In this document: positions 1-35,638 of the stretch, piece after piece | How positions within the stretch are numbered: position 1 is the stretch's first letter | Layout: each line of letters opens with the position of its first letter | Assembly (NCBI GenBank): GCA_963573385.1 | Contig: CAUYLG010048289.1 | Coordinates: forward strand, 124,001 to 188,000 | DNA length: 64,000 nt | From: Cacajao melanocephalus | Lineage: Eukaryota; Chordata; Mammalia; Primates; Pitheciidae | Direction of reading: 5' to 3' | The notes under the pieces: generated by a model | Told to the model about the DNA's origin: nothing | The model's database searches: none | What the model saw: only the letters and a program-made list of their open reading frames with translations | Program-made: the position numbers and the translations under genes

Positions 1-304
1 CTGAAAGAAAAATAAATAAATAAAATAAAAATATTTTATAACAAACACCACAGAAAAACAAGTTTGTCTTCTAGTAAGGTAGCAAATAAAAATTTAGAAA
101 TCAGCACCTTATTTATTAGCAATTAAACATCTTTACTATCACACAAGGGGAAAACAAAGCTGTACTCCTTGAAGCCTAAATATCTCAAAAAGAAACTATT
201 TTATAACATTGTCAAAATTTTCAGATTTTACTTAATCTCTGAACATAAAATCTATCCATTTTAAGTCCTTTTAAATTTAATAGTACATTTTGACAGGTAT
301 ATGC

Positions 305-452
305 TGCCACGCTTGGCTAATTTTTTAATTTTTGTAGAGACGGAGTCTTGTTATATTGCCTAGGCTGTTCTCCAACTCCTGGCCTCAAGTAACCTTACTG
401 CCTTGCCCTCTTAAAGCACTGGGGTTACGGGTATCCGCTACTATACCTAGCT
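305..452 (-). repeat. Old Alu fragment
   Basis: Reverse-complement Alu right-arm sequence with GGCTAATTTTT, GAGACGGAGTC and a degraded CCTCAAGTAA segment. No poly-T head, so truncated. Confidence 0.75.
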
Positions 453-737
453 TATTTAGTATTTTGCTTAAATTTTTTTCACCCTGTAAGGGTAGAGACC
501 TACTTTCTCTAAACGTATTTACTTCAATTTAATTGCCTCTAACTCTAGTTATTTATATATTAAACCTTATTCTTCTCTATAAATTATTTTGACCTGAAAT
601 TAAACCAGCAGGGTTGATTTTTAAAAATGCACTGAATTGACTTAAATTGAGTCACAGTAAAATTAGGGGCTATGCTGATATTGTTACTTATTAAATATCC
701 AACTCTATATATCAATGAGATAGTCTCTATCTCTCTA

Positions 738-950
738 TTTTTTTTTTTTTGAGATATAGAGGGTTTCACTGTGTTGCCCAGGCTAGAATGCAATGGCTCA
801 ATTATGGCTCACTGCAGCCTCGACCACCTGTGCTCAAGTGATCCACCTACCTCAGCCTCCCATGTAGCTGGGACCACAGATGTGCCCCACCACACCTGGC
901 TAATTTTTTTTTTTTTTAGAGATAGGGTCTCACTATATTGTCCAGGCTAA
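738..950 (-). repeat. Truncated Alu (J-like)
   Basis: A poly-T head at 738 is followed by Alu reverse complement (GTTGCCCAGGCTAGAATGCA, CAGCCTCCCATGTAGCTGGG). It stops after GTCCAGGCTAA, missing the rest of the left monomer. Confidence 0.88.
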
Positions 951-1111
951 TGAGAGTCTTTATGAAGTCTGTGCTTTTAAATACCACTTAACATTATAAA
1001 ATAATTTGCTAAATTACTGGAGTATAAAGACATGGCTAAAGTAAAAGAACATTCTTATACACTAAATACTTTTCATATAAATTTGATTATTTCAGTCAAG
1101 TGATAAATCTA

Positions 1112-23792
<22,681 letters not shown>

Positions 23793-25266
23793 GACTCCAC
23801 TTCTAGCAAAAATTTCAGATGCCACTTGATTGTATTTTCTGTAAAAATAAAAGGAGAGAAAATATAAAGTCAGCATGAAAAACAAATGTAGGTATACCCA
23901 CAAAAAGAGCAAACAAAACATCTTTGCACCCCAAGGAGCACCTTCAATCCTTATGACATCAAGTGCATGGAAAGAGAAAGAAAACTAGTGGGTGTGCCAA
24001 TCCTGCCAAGGGATGATGGAGAGAGCCTTGGGTCAAACCCCAGGAGTCCTCTACAACCTGTCTGAGACAGTCCTATGCAGAACACCACTAGGTAAATCTG
24101 GTCAGGTAAAGAATTTTCATGTCCTGAGGCCAAATCAAAAGATTCTACAAACTGGGAACTCTTCAATTTTGGTCCTGTCTACTGGATATAAATTAAGTAT
24201 ACAAGGTCTGATTGAGGACTAAGCTACAATTCTAGAATCCGTGTGGAAAAATATAACATCATAAACTTAGGGGCCCAATCAGGGGTTGACATCCTGTGGG
24301 GGGGGCAGATATACTGCCCAACAGTTATGGTTACCACAGTGACAATGTAAAAAATAAATGACTTATTTAAGGGAGAGGTAATAAAATGGTTATGAAAGTT
24401 ATGTAAAAATCACAGTGTAATTGCCAAATAAAAACTTAGAAAAAGAAGAATAACATTCCCCAAACAGCCGTATCATCAAGAAACAAATCATTGCTATGAA
24501 TATGTTGCTGTACAAAAAAAAAGATAGAAATTGTCTGAGTCCGATTTACATTTACAGAATTCTTTCTGAGTAACATCACTAACCTAAATAGGTAAATATA
24601 AATCAAATGAAAGTGTAATTAATGGGAAAAAAATCCTCTTTACCAAGTTGAAAATTACTGCTAACTACATCAAAGGAGGTCCTGACTACAGATAAGAATT
24701 CAGTAGGCCTCCCTTAGATAATTTCTCATTCTCCAGAATCCAAGAAACTTGAGATCAGCAAGGTGCTAAATAAAGCTGTATTTCAAAGCACTCTTTTCAC
24801 TTCTTTCTCTTTCAGTTCTCTTAGGGTGATTTCTGTTGAACTTCAAAAGTGTGAAACTATGTGTAGCACAGCCAGAGCTAGATTACAATGTCTCCCAGGC
24901 ACACTTCCTAGGTTCACTTTTTTGGTCTTTAGGAGTTCTCTACCTTCCTCCAAACTCCCTCTTCCATCAGGCCCCCTCCAATTAGAAAGGGGAAAAAAGA
25001 CTAATAACATTTTATGAAATCTGCTTCTTTACAATAATTGAAATTTACTCAACTTATAAGGATTTTAAAAGAAGAAAGGCAGATAAATATTTGCTTCTGG
25101 AAATGCAACACAATCGACAACAAAATACACATAAAAGCTGAATATACTATTACAATCAGAAACTTAAAAGTTATGATTTATTCTACATCAGAAAACCTAA
25201 AACTGCCAAAATCCATATTAAAATAATTCCTCAAGAGAATAAATCATAATCCCCTACAAATAGTAG

Positions 25267-25573
<307 letters not shown>

Positions 25574-26329
25574 GAAGCAGTATGGTTTTCATAAGAAAGG
25601 AATCACTAACCATTCAGAAACATCATGCCAAGGAATCAGAGAAAGAAGACGATGGCATTCTAACACTGGGAAGATCTTCCCTTACTCAGAAAGATCTTCC
25701 CCACACATTCCATTTACCTGAGATCATCTATATGAACGATATGTGTACTTTGATGTGAGATTGAATAGGGGAATAACAGAAAAAGTAATATTAAAACATA
25801 GCCAATTTGGGGAAGTGCAGATGTGCCTGAATGCTGCATTGAGGTGTTTTTATATGCCTAAGGGCATTGATCATGAGGCTCTGACTATCCAGTGGTATTG
25901 GGGCAGCGGTTGGATTTAGACAATAGAAAGAAAATTTTGAGGGTACAGATAACTTTGCAAGTTTACACAGGGAGCAAGTAGCAGCAACTATGTCTTTGCT
26001 ACTAAAAATCATTTAAAAGTTGTTTTTGGTCCAGTGTGGGTCAACATTTATGAGGCTTGAGAGGAAAAAATGTGCCCAACAAAATGTGACAATCCAACCA
26101 CTAAAATATACAACAAATCTGGTCATTTCTCAGCACCTTCCTCATAGTCCAAAGCCACCACCATCCTCTGCCTCAATTATTGCAGTGGTCTCAAAATGCA
26201 TCTTCCTATTCCTATACTTAACCCTACAAATTATTCTAAATACACCAGTCAGTAATTATTTTAAAGCTAAGTCAGAATATGAAGGCCAGTATGCCTAAAA
26301 TAAAATGAGTAAGGGACTGGCAGGAAATT

Positions 26330-27470
26330 AGGGAAGAAGAGGGTGGGACACATCATGCAGAGCCTTAGAAAGTCATAATAAAAGCTTTAGTTTTTCTTCT
26401 GAATGAACCAAGAAGCCAGTGGAGAGGTTATGAGCAAATAAGCAATATAAGCTGACTTACATTTTAAATGGATGCTATGGGTGGTATACAAAAAAGAGCC
26501 TATCAGGAGAGAAAATGAATAAGACTGGAAGCAGTAAGACCAGTTAAGATTTCAATAATCCAGAAGAAAAATGAAAGTGACTTAGATAAAGAAGGACAAG
26601 GAAGGCAGTAGTACAAGTAGCATGAAGTGGTCATATTCTAAATATATTTTGAAAAAAGATTTCAGAAGATTTGCTGATGAACTGGGTTTAAGAAAAACAG
26701 TAGTAAAAAATAACTGTAAGGTTTCAAGAGGTAGAATGAAGTTGCCATTTATTGAAACGAAGAACATTGAGAAACAGGTTGGAAGGGGTGATATCAAACA
26801 CTCTGTTTCGGATATGTTAAGTACAAGGTGTCTACTAGACAACCCAATAGCAAAGCCAAAGAGAAATCAGACATAATACAGTAAGTCTGGAGTCAAGCGG
26901 GAAGTTGGAGTTGCAGATATCAATTAGATATTGATATCAATTTGAGGGCTGTCAGCAAAAGATCATATTCAAAGCCATGGAATAAGATGAAACTACCAAA
27001 GAGAACATGAAAAAGTGGTAGATTCAATGGCCTGGAAATCCTACTGAAGTCTTCAGAATTGTCAGCATTAAGATTCTAGAGGACGTTAACTAGCAAAAAC
27101 AAGTGGAGATAGACAATGGGATACTTAAAACAGCTTTTAGAGCCAGTATAAATATTGGTAATGATAAGATAGGTTATGACGGTGAAAGTGGGTGGCCCAG
27201 GTCAAGGAACTGACAGGCCAGGCAATGGACTAGACTTATTTGTGGACATTCAAATCACTGAAAATAATGATAAGAATAGTACTGGAGAAGAGACAGCAAG
27301 ATGCTAAAATATTCATTGAATGAGGACAGAGCAAAGAGTTCTGCAGATGACTCTATAAAAGCACAGCAGAGAATGGTTTAATCTGGTAGGACTTGTTTAA
27401 AATGGACCAGGAGATTTTAGACAGGAAGGAGAAAGAGAATCAACTGTCCAGATACAGTAATGAGAGATAA
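26330..27470. repeat. Possible ancient repeat, family not assigned
   Basis: Phrases such as GAAGTGGTCATATTCTAAAT, AGATTTGCTGATGAACTGGG and GATATGTTAAGTACAAGGTG are ones I associate with an old, widely dispersed mammalian repeat. It has no intact coding frame. Strand and ends unknown. Confidence 0.4.
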
Positions 27471-28018
27471 GACTCTGACATATGGGAGTTTGGGAGGCAA
27501 AATAGCCTCTACTTGAGAGATCTGTAAGAAAAGCAGTTTCTCCTTAGGAAACAACCAGATTTAAGTTAGGCTTCAAGAGTAAAGGGATCATTCAGAATAA
27601 AGGCTGAGGACACTGATTTGGCTAATGACACACCATGAGTTCCAAAAAAATTTAGATGGTGAAGAACTAACGGTTTAAGATAGATGGAGATGGTAGAAAC
27701 AGCTGGCAATCCCACAATATCCATTCATCCCTGCTTCTGTGGTATAGGAATTTGAAGTTTTGCTGTACGTCTGGCCTCCTAGAATGAAAACTATGTTTCC
27801 TAGCTGCCCTTGAAACCAGGTGTGGCCACACCGAGTATTAATAATACTGAAACTGACAGTGGATATCATAATATCATCAACCTACCGGCCCAATCTGGCT
27901 TTTATATTCTGTGAGGGGTAGAAATGAAGTAAGAGGCAGGACTCAACTCTGGAGGGAGGGCTCCAACAGGACCAGGACTGGGGACTGGCTAAAACAAGAA
28001 TAGGTGAAATCACCTCTC

Positions 28019-28367
28019 TGTAAGACACGTCCATCAGTGTGCCATGTCAGTTTACCATTGCCACAGTAACACCAGGAAGTTACCTGTTTTTCTAGAAGTT
28101 TCTGCATAACTCACCTCTTAATTTGAGTATAGTTAAAAGTAGGCAAAAATATGACTGCAGAACTGCCTTTGAGCTGCTCCTCTGGGCACACTGCCTATGG
28201 GGTAGCCCTGCTCCACATGGAACAGTACCTTTGCTGCTGCTGTACACTGCTGCTTCAATAAAAGTTTCCATATAACACCAACGGCTCACTCTTCAATTAT
28301 TTCCTGGGCCATGTCAAGAACCCTCCTGAGATAAGCCTCAGTTTTGGAGCTTGCCTGCCCTGCATCA
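28019..28367 (+). repeat. Possible LTR of an ancient endogenous retrovirus
   Basis: Starts TG and ends CA. It contains GTAACACCAGGAAGTTACC and a polyadenylation-like AATAAA at about 28257 followed by CTCACTCTTCAATT, an arrangement seen in ERV1-type LTRs. No viral gene is attached. Family not assigned. Confidence 0.4.
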
Positions 28368-28937
28368 GACACACTGCCCAACAATAATACTACCTAAGTT
28401 CATATTGCCTAATTTCAAAGTGGCAATGTGAAAAGTGAGTTATCTAAGAACCCCATTTCGTTACCTCTTATAAAAGTTATATAAAATCACAGCATAATTG
28501 GCAAATAAAAAAACTTGGAAGAGTGACACTACCCATGCCATGCCATCAAGGCCATGTATAACACAGCAAGATAAAAAAGAGCCAAGATTCCTGACCTTGT
28601 GGAAAGTCACATCAATCCCATACCGCTGAAGTTTAAAGTGACAGAGAATAGTTTTATTTAAGCTACTGTCATCAACAGCTAATCCTAAGAACAAACCAAT
28701 GCAGGGAATTAAGAGTCTTAAATGTGGAGACTGAGGTAAACAGGGATGTAAGGTATGACAGAGTAGTCCCATACGCCTCTTGAGAAATGGTGGCTATTCA
28801 ATTTAAACTGTAGCCTTCTTGGAACTGCTCTCTTAAGCAGTGTTGACACAGACTTTTGTAAGAGAAAAAGGGGCAGTCTTCCAGCAGCATATGAAACTCT
28901 GTGGAATTTCTTTTCAATCTTGATAAGAAATTTCTTC

Positions 28938-29078
28938 CCAAGTCCTAGTTACCTGGGAAGGCTGAGGCAGGAGGATTGCTTGAGCACAAGCGGTTAAAGT
29001 TACAGTGAGCTATGTTCATGCCACTGAACTCCAGCCTGGCCAACACAGTGAGACCCTGTCTCTAAAAAAAAAATAAAT
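28938..29078 (+). repeat. Partial Alu, right arm
   Basis: Begins at AAGTCCTAGTTACCTGGGAA and ends in CTCTAAAAAAAAAATAAAT; the left arm is missing. Confidence 0.85.
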
Positions 29079-29659
29079 TAGACTAAACCATGGTACTCTT
29101 CTGCTCAACACTCTTTAGTGTTGAGCTTCCTATCTCACCCGGAGTAAAACAAAGTTTTTACGATGTTGTCCAAGGTCCTTATTACTCTGGATTTCCATTC
29201 TGATGGCTAATTTTATGTGACAACTTGGCTAGATTATAGTGCACAGTTGTTTGGGCAAACACTAATCTAAATGTTGCTATAAAGTTATTTTTTCACAGGT
29301 GAGTGTAACATTTTCAACCAGTTAACTTTAAATAAAGCATATTACTCTGCATAATGTAGGTAGGCTTCATCTAATCACCTGAAGGCCTTAACAAAGACCA
29401 AGGTTTCCCCCTCAAAAAAGGAATTCTGCTTCCAGACTACAACACAAAAATTCGGCCTGAGTTTCCAGCCTTTGGATTCAAAACTGCAACATCAACTCAT
29501 ACCTGAATTTCCAACCTACTGGACAAGATACAGATTTTAGCCTTGTCAGCTCCCACAATCACATGAGACAATTCCTAAACTCTCCCTCCATATATAGACA
29601 GATATATCTATGTATATATGTATCTATGACTATATATGGAGAATATATACATATAGACA

Positions 29660-31828
29660 CAGGTATAGCTTACTTTATTGTGCTTTATTACACTTCACAG
29701 ATATTGAAAATTTTTTTTTTATTTTTACAAATTGAAGGTTTGTGATAACCCTGCCTTGGGCAAGTCTCTCATCCATTTTCCCAACAGTATGTGCTCACTT
29801 AATGTCTCTGTATCACATTTTGGTAATTCTTGCCATATTTCAGACGTTTTCATTATTATTATATGTCCCATGGTGATCTGTGATCAGTGATTTTTGATGT
29901 TACTATTTTAATTGTTTGGGGGTACTGCAAAGCATGACTGTGTAAAATGGCAAACTTAATGCATAAATGTTGTATGTGTTCTGACTATTCCACCCACCAG
30001 TCGTTTCCCCGTATCTCCTCTCCTCAGGCTTCCCTATTCTCTCAGGCACAACAATATTGAAACTAGGTGAATAAACCCACAATGGCCTCTAAGTATTCAA
30101 GAGAAAGGTCTATCACTTTAAATCAAAAGCTAGAAATGACTAAGCTTAGTGAGGAAGGCATGTTGAAAGCCCTGGTAGGCCAAAAGCTAGGCCTCTTGTG
30201 CCAAACAGCCGAGTTGTAAATGCAAAGAGAAGGTTCCTGAAAAAAATTAAAAGTGCTACTCTAATGAAAACATGAATGATAAGAAAGTAAAACTGCCTTA
30301 TTGCTGATACAGAGAAAGTTTTAGTGGTCAGAATGGACGATCAAAGTAGCCACAACATTCCCTTAAGCCAAAGCCTAATCCACAGGAAGGCCCTAATTCT
30401 CTTTCATTCTATGAAGGCTGAGAAATCTCAGTGAGGAAGCTGCAGAAGAAAAGTCTGAAGCTAGCAGGGTTTGGTTAATGAGATTTAAGGAGACAAGCCT
30501 TCTCCATAATATGAAGGTGAAAAGTGAAGCACCAAGTGCTAACTTAGATGCTACAGCAAGTTATCTAGATCTAGCTAAGACAACTGATGGAATCAGGTGG
30601 CTCCACTAAACAACAGATTTTCAATATAGATGAAACAGCCAAGATGATGCCATCTAGGACTTTGATAATTAGAAAGGAGAAGTTAATGCCTGGCTTCAAA
30701 GCTTCAAATGACACCCTGACTCTCTTGTTAGGTGCTAATGGAGCTGGTGACTTTAAGATGAAGCCAATGCTCATTTGCCATTCCAAAAATCCTAGGGCCA
30801 TTAAGAATTAAGCTAAATCTACTCTGCCTGTGTTCTATAAATAGAACAACAAAGCCTGAATCATACCACATATGTATACAGCATGGTTTACTGACTATTT
30901 TAAGCCAACTTTTCAAACATACTCCTCCAAAAAAAAAAAATTTTTTTTTCCTTCGAAAGATTACTGCTCATTGACAATGTACCTAATTACCCAAGAGCTC
31001 TGATGGAGGTATACAAGGAGATTAATGTTTCCATGACTGCTAACAACAACATCCTTTCTGCAGTCCATGGATGAAGAAGTCATTTTGGCTTTCAAATCTT
31101 ATTAAGAAGTAACATATTGCTTTACAAATTGCAAGAGAACTAGAAATAGAGCCTAAAAATGGGACTAAATTACTGTAATCTCATGATAAAACTTGAACAG
31201 AGGAAGGGTTTCTTCTCATGGATGAACAAAGAACATAGTTTCTTGAGATAGAATCTACTCCTGATGAAGATGCTGTGAACCATGTTGAAATAATAACAAA
31301 AGATTTAGAATATTATATAAACTTATTTGATAAAGCAGCAGCAGAGTTGGACAGAACTCGCTTCAATTTTGAAAGAAGTTCTGCCCTGGGTAAAATGCTA
31401 CCAAACAGCATCACATGCTAGAAAGAAATCTTTCATGAAGGCAATAGTCAATCAATGCAGAAAACTTTATTGTTGTCTTATTTTAAGAAACTGCCACAGC
31501 CACCCCAACCTTCAGCAACCACCACCCTGATCAGTCAGCAGCCATCGACATCCAGGCAACATCCTCAACCAACAAAAATATGTTAACTTACTAAAGACTT
31601 ATAATGAGTATCAACACTTTTTTTTAGCAATAAAGTAGTTTTTACTTAAGCTATGTACATTCTTTTCTTACATATTACTACTGCACACTTAATAGACTAC
31701 TATATGGTATAAATATGACTTTTATATGCAGTGGGAAACCAAAAAATTCATGGGACTCACTTTATTGCAATATTAGCTATATTGTGGTGGTCTGGAACCC
31801 AACCTGCAATATCTCTGAGGTATGCTTG
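29660..31828 (+). mobile_element. Tigger1 DNA transposon, nearly full length, dead
   Basis: Terminal inverted repeats CAGGTATAGCTTA and GAGGTATGCTTG match the Tigger1 ends (CAGGCATACCTC). The length is 2169 bases against about 2.4 kb for the consensus. It is a pogo-like Tc1/mariner element. The plus strand carries decayed transposase. A TA follows the right end. Confidence 0.88.
30082..31530 (+). pseudogene. Tigger1 transposase remnant
   Basis: In-frame pieces of the pogo-type transposase are readable: the DDE-domain segment [20 protein letters not shown]...[20 protein letters not shown] (30587-30811) and a C-terminal piece [14 protein letters not shown] to the proline-rich end (31327-31530). 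They are separated by stops and frameshifts, so no protein is made. Confidence 0.85.
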
Positions 31829-31879
31829 TATATATCCCATGTTGGTTCTGTTTCTCTGGAGAGCCCTGAGTAATAATAT

Positions 31880-32282
31880 ACCCATTATTTCTCTGATCAT
31901 ATCTTCTGCCTCTCTCCTCTTTCACTAGAACTGCTCCAGCCACAATGGCTTCTATGCTTTTCTTTCAAGCATGCTCCTGCCTCAGGGCCTTTGTGCTTAC
32001 TGTACCCTGCCTGGAATCCCTATCCCCTGAGAGTTGTATGGCTTACTTCCCTCTTCTTCTTTACATATTTGCTCAAAAATCACCTTTTCAGTAAAGCCTT
32101 CTCTGTATACCCTATTATATGTGTCTGTCATACTATGTATTTTATTTACTTACTATTGCCCCTTTCTAAGATGTAAGCTCCATGAAGGCGGAAATTTTTG
32201 TCTGTTTTGTGTACTCAAAAATCCCCTGCAACTAGAACCGTGCCTTCCTTACAGTAAGTACTCAGTAAACATTTGTCCAATG
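31880..32282 (+). repeat. L2 3' region
   Basis: CTCAGGGCCTTTGTGCTTAC, CAAAAATCACCTTTTCAGTA, AAGCTCCATGAAGGCGG and AGTAAGTACTCAGTAAACAT follow the order of the L2 3' end. Confidence 0.82.
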
Positions 32283-32369
32283 CACAAATGGAGAAAATAT
32301 GAAGCCAGTAGGCACAGCTCATAAGTATAGAGGTGAAAGATATATAAGTGTAGATAGACAGATGTAGTA

Positions 32370-32428
32370 TATGTGTGTGTGTTAATATACTGTATGTGTG
32401 TGTGTGTGTGTGTGTGTATGTGTGTGTT
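32370..32428 (+). repeat. TG microsatellite
   Basis: Two TG tracts, the longer about 30 bases, separated by TTAATATACTG. Confidence 0.93.
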
Positions 32429-33132
32429 AAAAAGTACATAAGTATAGGAGTTAAAGGAAAGAAATACAGCTGTAGCTATGAAGGGTAGTCATTAGTATCT
32501 TTGGAAGCAAAGGACAAGTTTGGAATCAAAAGACCCAGTGAACAGGGATAGATTAGCAATACCATGGAAACAGAGGAAAACTAAGAGAGCACAGTCCCCC
32601 TAGAAATCATTTGATCGAGGGCACTGATAATGGGCTATCTTCCATTTTTTAAAATGTACAGGTTCATAGAAACATAAAGATGGTTAACAGGCAATCAGAA
32701 ACATGAAGCAATGACCAGCCTCAATTAATTAAAGAAATGAAAATTAAAACAACCAGATACATTGTTCTGTTCTCCAAGTGGCCAAATGCAACATACTCAA
32801 AACCCAGTTGGCCAGTAGAGAGAAACAGATACTTCATACATTATGGAACAGTAGGTAAACTGGTGCTGCATTTCCTATGTTTGGGGAATTCCCTATCTTA
32901 TGAGTCCTTCTTCCCGTTATACAAAACAAATTATTTCCTCTAGCCTTCCTTATAGCTAAAACACAGGTAAATATTAATAAAACTTAGGCTCTGCCAAATC
33001 TACAGTCTGAGCTATATTTTGAACTGGAAGCTACTGATGCAAAGTAGGTGGTATCACATAAGGAATATACTCTGGGAAGAATTCCTAGTCATAGAAATTC
33101 ACCCTACACATATGAATATACACCAAGATACA

Positions 33133-33527
33133 CAGATACTCCTCAGCAATTTACAAAGGCGTTACATCCAATAAACCCATCATAAGTTCAAAATATCATT
33201 AAGTCGAAAATACATTTAACACACCTAACATATCAAACATCATAGCTTAGTCTAGTCTACCTTAAATATGCTTAGAACACTTACATTAGCCTACAGTTGT
33301 ATACTGTAGCTTATCAGTTGTTTACCCTTATGATCATGTGGCTGACTAGGAGTTGCAGCAGGCTGCCTACTGCCAAGCATCCCAAGAGAGCATCATGTCA
33401 TGTATTGCTAGCCCAATAAAAGATCAAAAATCAAAATCTGAAGTACTGTTTATACTGTAAAGTACATGCCTTTCACACCACCAAAAAGTCAATAAAAATC
33501 ATGTCAAACCATCATAGTCTGAGACTG
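33133..33527 (-). mobile_element. Short DNA transposon, Tigger-like
   Basis: Contains CATCATAAGTTCAAAATATC, GTTTACCCTTATGATCATGT, ACACCACCAAAAAGTC and ends CATCATAGTCTGAGACTG. This matches a common non-autonomous Tigger-type element with inverted ends. Strand and family are uncertain. Confidence 0.6.
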
Positions 33528-33619
33528 TCTATATATACAAATCTGTTCATTACAGAGCTCTGTAAATACTACCAAAAATTAGAAATTTAAATGTTCATAG
33601 ATTTTACATCTCTGTGTGG

Positions 33620-33975
33620 ATATATGTGTTTATAATATGGAACAGAGTTAGAATCAAGAAAATATAATGAAGAATTAGACCTAAGTAAGCATTACGCTAA
33701 TTGAAAAAAGCCAGTCACAAAAAGACAAATACTGTATGATTCCACTCATATAAGTTACCTAGAGTAGTCAAATTTACAGAAATAAAGAGTAGGATGATGG
33801 CTGCCAGGGGCTAGGGGAAGGAGGAATAGGAAGTTACTGTTCAATAGGTACACTTTCAGTTCTGCAAGATGAAAAGAATTCTGTGGATGGATGGATGAAT
33901 GAATGGATGTGATAGTGGCACAACTGTGGATATACTTAATGCCACTGAACTATACCCTTAAAAAAAGATGTTTTT
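33620..33975 (+). repeat. L1M 3' end
   Basis: TATGATTCCACTCATATAAG, GGCTGCCAGGGGCTAGGG and GCCACTGAACTATACCCTTA are typical of old mammalian L1 3' UTRs in sense orientation. Confidence 0.83.
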
Positions 33976-34495
33976 TCAAAAAAGAGAAAAAAGAATTAGA
34001 TTTAGGAAATTAAGAGGTAAAGCACTAACAATAAGAAAAATTTTAGGTGATAAACAGGGAGGCCATGACTTGTCAACAAGAATGTACCTATAGGTAAGAA
34101 GTAGCAGAAAAATCTCAAGTAGTAAACAAAAACGTGAAGGATAGATAAGAAATTCAAAAGCTAGATCACAAGCATATTTATACCAAGTTTTCTTTGAGTC
34201 ACTTGCATACTAGTTAATACAGACAGCAGTCTGGCTTATTATTATCCCAGGTCCTATTAAAAGAAGTACAGTTTTTATCAACAGTTCCCTAAATTGATAG
34301 CTCTGACCAAACTCCTGTGTCTCTTCTCTAGCAGAGAAAGGAGAAAGGCAAGTCTTTTACAGATTGGTGCCATCATAAAACTTGAAGACTTGAGAGGAGA
34401 TCTCTTGTATGATAGAAAAGAAAGAGAGGCAGTACCATTTCCAGGCACAGACTCAAAGACTTAACCACAGGAAACAGTACAGCAGTATAGTTCAT

Positions 34496-34717
34496 CAAGG
34501 GTGTCCAATCTTTTGGCCTCCCTGAGCCACATTGGAAGAATTGTCTTGGGCCACACATAAGACATACTAACATTAATGATAGCTGATGAGCTAAAGAAAA
34601 AAAAAATCACAAAAAAATCTCATAATGTTTTAAGAAAGTTTACAAATTTGTGTTGGGCAGCATTCAAAGCTGTCCTGGGCCACATGTTGCCTGTGGGCTA
34701 TGGGCTGGACAAGCGTG
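34496..34717 (+). mobile_element. Short hAT-like DNA transposon
   Basis: The ends CAAGGGTGTCCAATC and GGCTGGACAAGCGTG are imperfect inverted repeats. The interior (GGGCCACACATAAGACATAC, AAAAATCTCATAATG) is a common non-autonomous element. Superfamily from memory. Confidence 0.65.
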
Positions 34718-35504
34718 GTTTAATTAGAAAAGACCTCCATCTTCCACCTCATCCCAATTGCTGTATGCATTTGCTAAAGTCTATGTGTATGCTGTGGTAT
34801 TTATGTTTCCTTGCAATTCTAGCTATGATTAATAGCCATACTTCAATATTATTCTTATTGGCTATAATTATAATTCTTCTGTGGGGTGGTCTAATAAATT
34901 CTAACCAATGAACCATGTGATTCACAAACTTAAAAATATGTAGTCACTTTTAATACACACATTTAATTCAACTAGCATTTTTTTAAATCACATAACTGAT
35001 ATAACTGAATGTTGTGTTTTAAAACTATTTTTAAAATGAGAAGAATCCGTACATGTTGATATAAAAAGACGTCCATGTTAAATGACAAAAGCAAGGTATA
35101 CAGCTGTATTACAGAATTCAATCCCTTTTGTGAAAATAAAAAGTGAGATATATACTTAAGCTTGTGGATACCAAAACATTTTTCTGGGAAGATATGCAAG
35201 ACACTTAATAATGGAGACCTCTGGGAGGACAGGGGCACTGGAATGAGAAGAAAAGCTTTAAATTCTAATTTTATATGTTTCTGTACTGTTTGAAGTTTTT
35301 AACAATGCTCACAGTATTTTTTAATCAATCTATTATATATTTAATACAGGGTTATCTAAGTGAGATGATTATGACCCTTTTTTATACATTTCTGCATTTC
35401 TATAAAACCTAATAAATAATATTTTTATAAGATCACCATTCTCCACACTTGAATCCCTTCTTATTGAAACACTCACCTGGCTTATCTTCCTGAAGATACT
35501 ATAC

Positions 35505-35638
35505 TTTGTTTCCTTATGTAAATGAGGCAAATAATGCCTACTTGGCAAGTTAGTTATAATGATTAAATGAGATAAAGTATGTAAAGTGTCCAGTAAAGTA
35601 CCCGATACATAGTAAGCACTTAATAAATGTTAGTATTT
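35505..35638 (+). repeat. MIR fragment
   Basis: TTCCTTATGTAAATGAGGCA, GATTAAATGAGATAAAGTAT and ACATAGTAAGCACTTAATAA match the 3' half of MIR. Confidence 0.85.

Larger units (their letters stand above)
29200..31885 (+). repeat. Old repeat interrupted by Tigger1, family not assigned
   Basis: TGATGGCTAATTTTATGTGA at the left and GTTCTGTTTCTCTGGAGAGC at the right are the two ends of one common old mammalian repeat, with ATATAT-rich sequence between. The 2.2-kb Tigger1 element has landed in the ATATAT tract, so the two parts (29200-29659 and 31829-31885) were once adjacent. Confidence 0.65.

Noticed and set aside
26622..26876. Open frame of 84 codons rich in Lys and Arg
   Set aside because: The surrounding DNA looks like an old dispersed repeat, and there is no splice or promoter context.
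30587..31530. A domesticated Tigger transposase gene
   Set aside because: Stops and frameshifts break the frame into short pieces, so it is a dead transposon rather than a conserved host gene.
34576..34911. Open frame of 111 codons with a hydrophobic C-terminus
   Set aside because: Its first half is the hAT-like transposon and the rest is AT-rich intron; chance frame.
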